A stretch of 64,000 nt of DNA from Terribacillus saccharophilus (GTDB taxonomy: Bacteria; Bacillota; Bacilli; Bacillales; Amphibacillaceae): the NCBI GenBank assembly GCA_900110015.1, contig FOCD01000002.1, positions 620,001-684,000 of the forward strand, in the 5' to 3' direction. This document shows positions 59,691 to 64,000 of this stretch, one piece after another. Each line of letters starts with the position of its first letter. Position 1 is the stretch's first letter. The position numbers and the translations under genes were made by a program. The notes beneath the pieces were generated by a model, which was given only the letters and a program-made list of their open reading frames with translations, had not been told where the DNA came from and did no database searches.

Positions 59691-60788
59691 TTATAATAAA
59701 TACGGTGTAATATCCAAGTCTTGCGTCTGTCCAAGTATTACCTCCGCTACCAGCTTTCCGGAAAATGGTGCAAGGTTAAGCCCAGCAGGACCAAATCCTG
59801 CAGCCAAATGAAGTCCATCCACATCCTTCACTGGACCAAGAATTGGGTACGGGTTTGGACCCGCAGGACGCAGACCGATGCGGAATTCTGCCACTTCCTC
59901 ATCTGCAAGACCTGGTGCAACCTTCAACGCTTCCCGTAATACTTCCTGCATGCCGGCAGCTGTCTGCTTTGTATCATAGCCAGATCCCACTTCTCTCGTA
60001 GCACCCGCCACAACCTTTCCGTCATCAAAGCCGAGCAAATAGTGGCTGCTTTTCGGAAGAATGACAGGCCAGTTGCTTGTATCAGCATCCACTTGCATAT
60101 GCATGATCTGCCCTTTTTGCGGTTCTACCGGAAGTTTGATATTAACCGGCTCCAGCAGCTTATTGATCCATGCTCCAGCAGCTGCTACAACAGTATCTGC
60201 TTCAATTGTTTCCTCGTTGACATGTACACCGGTGACCTTGTTTTCTTTATGAAGCAAGGTCGCATCTCCCTGCACATATCGAACACCGTGTTTTTCTCCT
60301 GCTTTCAGTAAAGCTTGAAGCAGCTGCCGTCCATCGACCCGAGCAGCTCCTTCGAGAAAGAGGGCTGTCATATCTTCTCGCAATGGCGGGAATTTAACTC
60401 GTGCTTCTTCTGCGCTTAGTCTTTTGATTTCCCCGATTTCCGGCGTCTCAACCCGCTGTTTATAAGCAAGTTTTTCCAGTTCGTCAAGCCGCTTCTTACT
60501 TGCGCTCACATACAGTGCTCCTACTTGCTTATAACTTACATTATCCTGACCATCTTCTTTCAGCATCTCAAGCAGCTCAGGATAATAGATAGCACCTGCT
60601 TTAGCTAAGCTGAAATAAGGTTTAATTCTTACACGCTTTGATAGCCAAGGAGAAATGATACCTGCTCCAGCAGCGGTAGCCTGGCCTTTTGCTTTTGAAT
60701 CGACTATCGTCACTTTGGCTCCTGATCTGGCCAAATGATAGGCTGTGCTGGCTCCGGCGATTCCGCCGCCTACAACGATAATATGCAT
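59691..60788 (-). CDS. FAD-dependent amine/D-amino acid oxidoreductase (DadA/ThiO-like)
   Basis: A 365-aa DAO-family flavoprotein: IIVVGGGIAGASTAYHLARSG at the N-terminus binds FAD. Then AAGAGIISPWLSKR, AAGAWINKLLEP and, at the C-terminus, LHLAAGFGPAGLNLAPFSGK. It probably oxidises an amino acid or glycine. The ATG at 60788 has GGGGG 7 nt upstream; an in-frame ATG nine codons earlier lacks a site. There is no thiamine gene beside it, so ThiO is not supported. Confidence 0.82.
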   Translation of the reverse strand: MHIIVVGGGIAGASTAYHLARSGAKVTIVDSKAKGQATAAGAGIISPWLSKRVRIKPYFSLAKAGAIYYPELLEMLKEDGQDNVSYKQVGALYVSASKKRLDELEKLAYKQRVETPEIGEIKRLSAEEARVKFPPLREDMTALFLEGAARVDGRQLLQALLKAGEKHGVRYVQGDATLLHKENKVTGVHVNEETIEADTVVAAAGAWINKLLEPVNIKLPVEPQKGQIMHMQVDADTSNWPVILPKSSHYLLGFDDGKVVAGATREVGSGYDTKQTAAGMQEVLREALKVAPGLADEEVAEFRIGLRPAGPNPYPILGPVKDVDGLHLAAGFGPAGLNLAPFSGKLVAEVILGQTQDLDITPYLL

Positions 60789-60898
60789 AACGTTTCCCCC
60801 ATTTTCTTTTTCCATCTATTATACACACATGCAGCATCTGTTTCAGTGTATACCTTTCATGCTAAACTAGTAATATAAACTCCAAGGAGATGAAGATA

Positions 60899-62134
60899 AT
60901 GAAGCAAACTTTGATTGACCGTCTTTCTACATATGCAAAAGTTGATACACAATCCAATGAAGATATTGAAACAACTCCTTCCACCTCGGGACAGCTTGAA
61001 CTCGCCAATATGCTTGTTAAAGAGCTGAAACAGATCGGAATGGATGAAGTCACAATCGACGAAAATGGCTATGTAATGGCAACACTTCCGGCTACAACAG
61101 ACAAAGACGTACCAGTTATCGGGTTTATGGCACACGTCGATACAGCCACAGATTTCACTGGAAAAAATGTCAATCCCCAAGTGATCGAGAACTTTGACGG
61201 AAATGATATCACACTCAACGAAAAGCTAGATGTTGTACTGTCCGCAGCTGAATTTCCTGAATTGCCTGGCTACAAAGGACATACACTGATGACGACAGAT
61301 GGCACGACACTTCTTGGAGCAGATAACAAAGCCGGTATTGCAGAAATCATGACTGCGATGGAATATTTGATCCAGCATCCTGAAATCAAGCATGGTAAAA
61401 TCCGTGTTGCTTTCACACCTGATGAAGAAATCGGCCGCGGACCGCATAAATTTGATGTAGAAGCATTCGGTGCGACTTACGCGTATACAATGGATGGCGG
61501 ACCTCTAGGCGAATTGGAGTATGAAAACTTCAATGGCGCACAGGCCAAAGTCACATTTAATGGTAATAACGTACATCCAGGAACAGCGAAAAACAAAATG
61601 GTAAACAGCATGAAGATTGCGATGGAATTCCACGCGAAGCTGCCAGAGGATGAAGCACCAGAATATACAGAAGGACGCGAAGGTTTCTTCCACTTGCTCT
61701 CTATCCAAGGAGACGTTGAATTGACAAAGCTGCAGTATATCCTGCGTGATCATGATCGCGACAAATTCGAGGCAAAAAAATCTTTGTTCGAAGAAATCAC
61801 TGCAGAAATCAAAGCAGAATACGGCGAAAAGAGCATTCAGCTTGAAATGCATGATCAATATTACAACATGCGTGAGAAAATCGAGCCCGTTATGGAAATC
61901 GTTGATATTGCATCCGATGCGATGAAACGCCTGGACATAGAACCAGTGATTAAACCGATTCGTGGTGCGACAGATGGATCCCAAATTTCTTATAAAGGCT
62001 TGCCAACACCAAACGTCTTCACAGGTGGAGAAAACTATCATGGCAAGTTCGAATATATTAGCGTCGACAACATGGAAAAAGCAACAAAGGTTATCATTGA
62101 AATCGCAAAGCTATACGAAGAACAAGCAAAATAA
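60899..62134 (+). CDS. pepT: Peptidase T (tripeptidase)
   Basis: A 411-aa cytosolic zinc tripeptidase, M20B family. The zinc ligands are in [49 protein letters not shown] and [24 protein letters not shown] lies near the start. Length almost equal to B. subtilis PepT (410). The ATG at 60899 follows AAGGAG at 9 nt; an ATG 3 codons earlier sits within reach but is too close. Single gene. Confidence 0.96.
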   Translation: MKQTLIDRLSTYAKVDTQSNEDIETTPSTSGQLELANMLVKELKQIGMDEVTIDENGYVMATLPATTDKDVPVIGFMAHVDTATDFTGKNVNPQVIENFDGNDITLNEKLDVVLSAAEFPELPGYKGHTLMTTDGTTLLGADNKAGIAEIMTAMEYLIQHPEIKHGKIRVAFTPDEEIGRGPHKFDVEAFGATYAYTMDGGPLGELEYENFNGAQAKVTFNGNNVHPGTAKNKMVNSMKIAMEFHAKLPEDEAPEYTEGREGFFHLLSIQGDVELTKLQYILRDHDRDKFEAKKSLFEEITAEIKAEYGEKSIQLEMHDQYYNMREKIEPVMEIVDIASDAMKRLDIEPVIKPIRGATDGSQISYKGLPTPNVFTGGENYHGKFEYISVDNMEKATKVIIEIAKLYEEQAK

Positions 62135-62165
62135 ACAAAGAGCCGGTATTTCCGGCTCCCCCTTT
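62133..62165 (+). terminator. Weak terminator of pepT
   Basis: Stem GAGCCGG/CCGGCTC (62140-62158), but a C-rich rather than T-rich tract follows. Confidence 0.5.
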
Positions 62166-62166
62166 A

Positions 62167-62213
62167 TTGACATTTTTTCATTTATTGCATATAATTATCT
62201 CGAATTCGAGATA
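62167..62213 (+). promoter_or_regulatory. Consensus promoter with MhqR operator
   Basis: TTGACA (62167-62172), 17 nt, TATAAT (62190-62195): both hexamers perfect. Immediately after the -10 comes the 18-bp perfect palindrome TATCTCGAATTCGAGATA (62196-62213), the same sequence as the MhqR box known in B. subtilis. A bound repressor would cover the start site. Confidence 0.9.
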
Positions 62214-62233
62214 AAAAGGAAGCGTGAAAGACT

Positions 62234-62686
62234 ATGGCAACTGATAACGTAGGCTTATCATTGAAGCTATTCATTGTACTAACAAGGGCACTCCAGTCCA
62301 TTAAGAAACGTGTCGAGGAAGATATTAAGAAGCAAGGAATTAATTTGACGGAATTCGCTGTGATGGAGCTGTTATTCCATAAAGGAGACCAGCCAATCCA
62401 GAAAATTGGCAGTAAAGTCCTGTTATCCAGCAGCAGCATCTCTTATGTAGTAGATCGTCTTGTCCAAAAAGAAATGATTAGAAGACGCCCATGTCCAGAC
62501 GATCGTCGTATTACATTTGCGACTTTGACCGAAAAAGGACGTGCTTTCATGGAAGACTATTTTCCGAAGCATGAACAAGTTATCCACAACATTTTAGCAG
62601 GTCTTGACGATGATGAGAAAGCCCGAGTCATCGACCACATCAAAACATTAGGCTTGCATGCCGAGGGTACTTCGACTAACAAATAA
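62234..62686 (+). CDS. mhqR: MarR family repressor MhqR
   Basis: A 150-aa MarR-type repressor responding to quinone and other thiol-reactive electrophiles. The winged helix is FAVMELLFHKGDQPIQKIGS, then SSISYVVDRLVQK and CPDDRRITFATLTEKG. The protein has one Cys in RRRPCPDDRR. Similarity to B. subtilis MhqR runs over the whole length, and the exact MhqR box lies in its promoter, so it is likely autoregulatory. An AAGGA is 12 nt before the ATG. Followed by the mhqD-like gene after 14 nt. Confidence 0.88.
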   Translation: MATDNVGLSLKLFIVLTRALQSIKKRVEEDIKKQGINLTEFAVMELLFHKGDQPIQKIGSKVLLSSSSISYVVDRLVQKEMIRRRPCPDDRRITFATLTEKGRAFMEDYFPKHEQVIHNILAGLDDDEKARVIDHIKTLGLHAEGTSTNK

Positions 62687-62700
62687 AAGGAGGAACAAAC

Positions 62701-63306
62701 ATGATACACGTTTTCAAAGCTGCTAAACAAGCAGACAAACCGACACTTTTACTACTGCACGGTACTGGCGGAACGGAAAAGGATCTTTTGCCGCTAGCTG
62801 ACATGATCGATCCTGACGCAGCCGTATTGAGTGTACGGGGAAATGTTTCTGAAAATGGCATGCCACGCTTCTTCAAGCGTCTTGCTGAAGGTGTTTTTGA
62901 CGAAGAAGATTTGATTTTCCGCACAGAAGAACTGCGCAGCTTCCTGGATGAAGCAGCTGAGAAATACGAATTTAATCGAGACAATATTATCGCAATCGGT
63001 TATTCCAATGGTGCCAATATTGCAGCCAGCCTCCTCTATCATTATACTGATTCACTCAAAGGAGCAATTTTGCATCATCCTATGGTGCCAAGACGAAATA
63101 TCATACTTGCCCAGCAGCAAGGAACACCTGTGTTCATTACCGCAGGAGATAACGATCCAATCTGCCCAAGATCCGAAGCAATAGAGCTTGAGCAAATGCT
63201 AAAGGAAACTGGTGCTGATGCTTCCATCCACTGGGAAAGTAATGGTCACAGTCTCACCCATACAGAGGTTCAAGCAGCTGCTGCATGGTATCGTAAACAC
63301 TTTTAA
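62701..63306 (+). CDS. mhqD: MhqD-like alpha/beta hydrolase (carboxylesterase)
   Basis: A 201-aa cytoplasmic hydrolase of the phospholipase/carboxylesterase family: LLLLHGTGGTEKDLLPLA, catalytic Ser102 in IGYSNGANIA, Asp152 in GDNDPICP and His183 in NGHSLT. In B. subtilis, mhqD belongs to the quinone-inducible MhqR regulon, though its exact substrate is unclear. AAGGAGG lies upstream of the ATG. Second gene of the mhqR operon. Confidence 0.88.
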   Translation: MIHVFKAAKQADKPTLLLLHGTGGTEKDLLPLADMIDPDAAVLSVRGNVSENGMPRFFKRLAEGVFDEEDLIFRTEELRSFLDEAAEKYEFNRDNIIAIGYSNGANIAASLLYHYTDSLKGAILHHPMVPRRNIILAQQQGTPVFITAGDNDPICPRSEAIELEQMLKETGADASIHWESNGHSLTHTEVQAAAAWYRKHF

Positions 63307-63333
63307 GCATACGCCCTGGCGTATGCTTTTTTT
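63305..63333 (+). terminator. Terminator of mhqR-mhqD
   Basis: Perfect stem AGCATACGCC/GGCGTATGCT with a 2-nt loop and T7. Confidence 0.92.
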
Positions 63334-63335
63334 GT

Positions 63336-63373
63336 ATGAAAAGAGCCTGCACTACCTAGCGCAGGCTCTTTCA
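63336..63373 (-). terminator. Terminator of the aldehyde dehydrogenase gene
   Basis: Perfect 11-bp stem AAAGAGCCTGC/GCAGGCTCTTT (63340-63350 with 63361-63371), followed by TTTTCATAC on the minus strand. Confidence 0.8.
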
Positions 63374-63376
63374 GCA

Positions 63377-64000
63377 TTACTCCATCCCGATCCAAACACT
63401 TTTCACTTCAGTATAGTTATCCAAAGCATACGATCCCATCTCCCTGCCGATACCGGATTGCTTGTATCCGCCGAAAGGAGAGGCAGCATCGAAAGCATTA
63501 TAGCAGTTCACCCATACCGTTCCAGCCCGAAGACGGTTTGCAATATAATGTGCTTTTGTGACGTCCTGTGTCCATACCCCTGCTGCAAGGCCGTATTCAC
63601 TGTTATTTGCCCGTCGGATAAGTTCATCGAGATCATCATATGGCATTGCCGAAATAACCGGCCCGAAGATTTCTTCTTTGGCGATTGTCATTTCATCACG
63701 CACATCAGCGAAAATCGTCGGCGAAACAAAATAACCTTGCTCCTGCGGCTTACTGCCTCCAGTGATAAGCTCTGCTCCTTCATTTCTGCCCTTCTCGATA
63801 TAGCTCAGTACTCGTTCCTGCTGCTCCAAGGATACAAGTGGTCCGATTTCAGTATCTGCATGAATACCAGCACCCTGCTTGATCTTCTCTGCATGGGTGG
63901 CCATATCGGCGATCACATTATCGAATTGCTTTTTCTGGATAAAGACACGCGACCCAGCGCAGCAGACTTGTCCTTGATTAAACATAACCCCATTCAAAGT
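63377..64000 (-). CDS. Aldehyde dehydrogenase, C-terminal part
   Basis: The last 207 residues of an NAD(P)+-dependent aldehyde dehydrogenase. The frame continues past the right edge, and the ATG at 63997 is internal. FNQGQVCCAGSRVFI holds the catalytic Cys, then ELITGGSKPQEQGYFVSPTI, EEIFGPVISAMPYDD, GLAAGVWTQD and SPFGGYKQSGIGREMG (ending KSVWIGME). The spacing and motifs fit a DhaS/betaine-aldehyde-like family member of about 490 residues, so about 280 residues lie outside the window. Confidence 0.92.
   Translation of the reverse strand, partial: TLNGVMFNQGQVCCAGSRVFIQKKQFDNVIADMATHAEKIKQGAGIHADTEIGPLVSLEQQERVLSYIEKGRNEGAELITGGSKPQEQGYFVSPTIFADVRDEMTIAKEEIFGPVISAMPYDDLDELIRRANNSEYGLAAGVWTQDVTKAHYIANRLRAGTVWVNCYNAFDAASPFGGYKQSGIGREMGSYALDNYTEVKSVWIGME

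Noticed and set aside
61505..62041. 178-codon ORF opposite pepT
   Set aside because: Antisense shadow with high Phe/Cys/His; pepT is unmistakable on the other strand.
1..64000. CRISPR arrays, insertion sequences, prophage, rRNA or tRNA genes
   Set aside because: No regularly spaced short repeats, transposase or integrase motifs, phage structural genes or tRNA/rRNA signatures were seen on reading both strands.

Overview
The window looks like chromosomal DNA of a low-to-moderate GC, motile, spore-former-type Bacillaceae. The protein set resembles Terribacillus or other moderately halotolerant bacilli, but the genus is only a guess. Supporting signs are the MotAB stator, a CcpA-type carbon regulon (PTS mannitol genes with cre-like sites), TnrA, a SAM (S-box) riboswitch, MsmX, MhqR, CzrA/CzcD, UvsE, strong AGGAGG ribosome binding sites, frequent TTG/GTG starts and an intrinsic terminator after almost every operon. 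I saw no rRNA, tRNA, CRISPR array, insertion sequence or prophage. Gene density and base use are those of an ordinary core/accessory chromosome.

Layout. 0-2 kb: a truncated unknown gene and motAB behind a sigma-D-like promoter. 2.2-7.5 kb: the mannitol operon mtlA-mtlR-mtlF-mtlD with a promoter and an overlapping cre. 7.6-14.2 kb: sugar epimerase-like protein, SDR plus thioredoxin-reductase-like flavoprotein, YfiT/DinB protein, msmX, M29 aminopeptidase, ZIP transporter. 14.3-19.6 kb: an NMT1/SsuA-type ABC importer with an unusual leader, then a polar amino acid ABC importer. 19.8-26 kb: M20 peptidase, HesB-like protein, Pit phosphate transporter with its DUF47 partner, and metQ-metN-metI under an S-box. 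26-34 kb: photolyase, tnrA, a 46-aa protein, glpQ, a GlsB-type membrane protein and a ugp-type glycerol-3-phosphate ABC operon with PhoP-box-like repeats. 34-41.7 kb: a small basic protein, a second ZIP transporter, a BASS transporter, a PfoR/EIIC protein, an 830-nt AT-rich gap, an OpuC-type osmoprotectant ABC operon and YnfA. 41.7-49.9 kb: aguA-aguB, DUF2785, YitT, an Lrp regulator, and a five-gene envelope-stress operon (DUF4178, PspA, DUF4247 lipoprotein, DUF350, membrane-fused aminopropyltransferase). 50-64 kb: uvsE, a subtilisin with seven Lys-rich repeats, SulP, czrA-czcD, an MFS pump, an esterase, a glycine-oxidase-like enzyme, pepT, mhqR-mhqD and a truncated aldehyde dehydrogenase.

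How it fits together. The region is rich in uptake and stress functions. The aguA-aguB pair turns agmatine into putrescine, and the aminopropyltransferase a few kilobases away could extend putrescine to spermidine. That aminopropyltransferase belongs to the PspA operon, whose first gene lies behind a textbook ECF (sigma-W-like) promoter, TGAAAC-16 nt-CGTATA. This operon is the best candidate in the window for a little-described system: an envelope-stress module joining PspA, two small DUF proteins, a DUF350 membrane protein and a polyamine-type transferase. Other points that merit a second look are an apparent AUU start codon with its ribosome binding site inside a hairpin at the head of the osmoprotectant operon, an unexplained terminator plus anti-SD hairpin before the NMT1-type ABC operon, and the repeat tail of the S8 protease.
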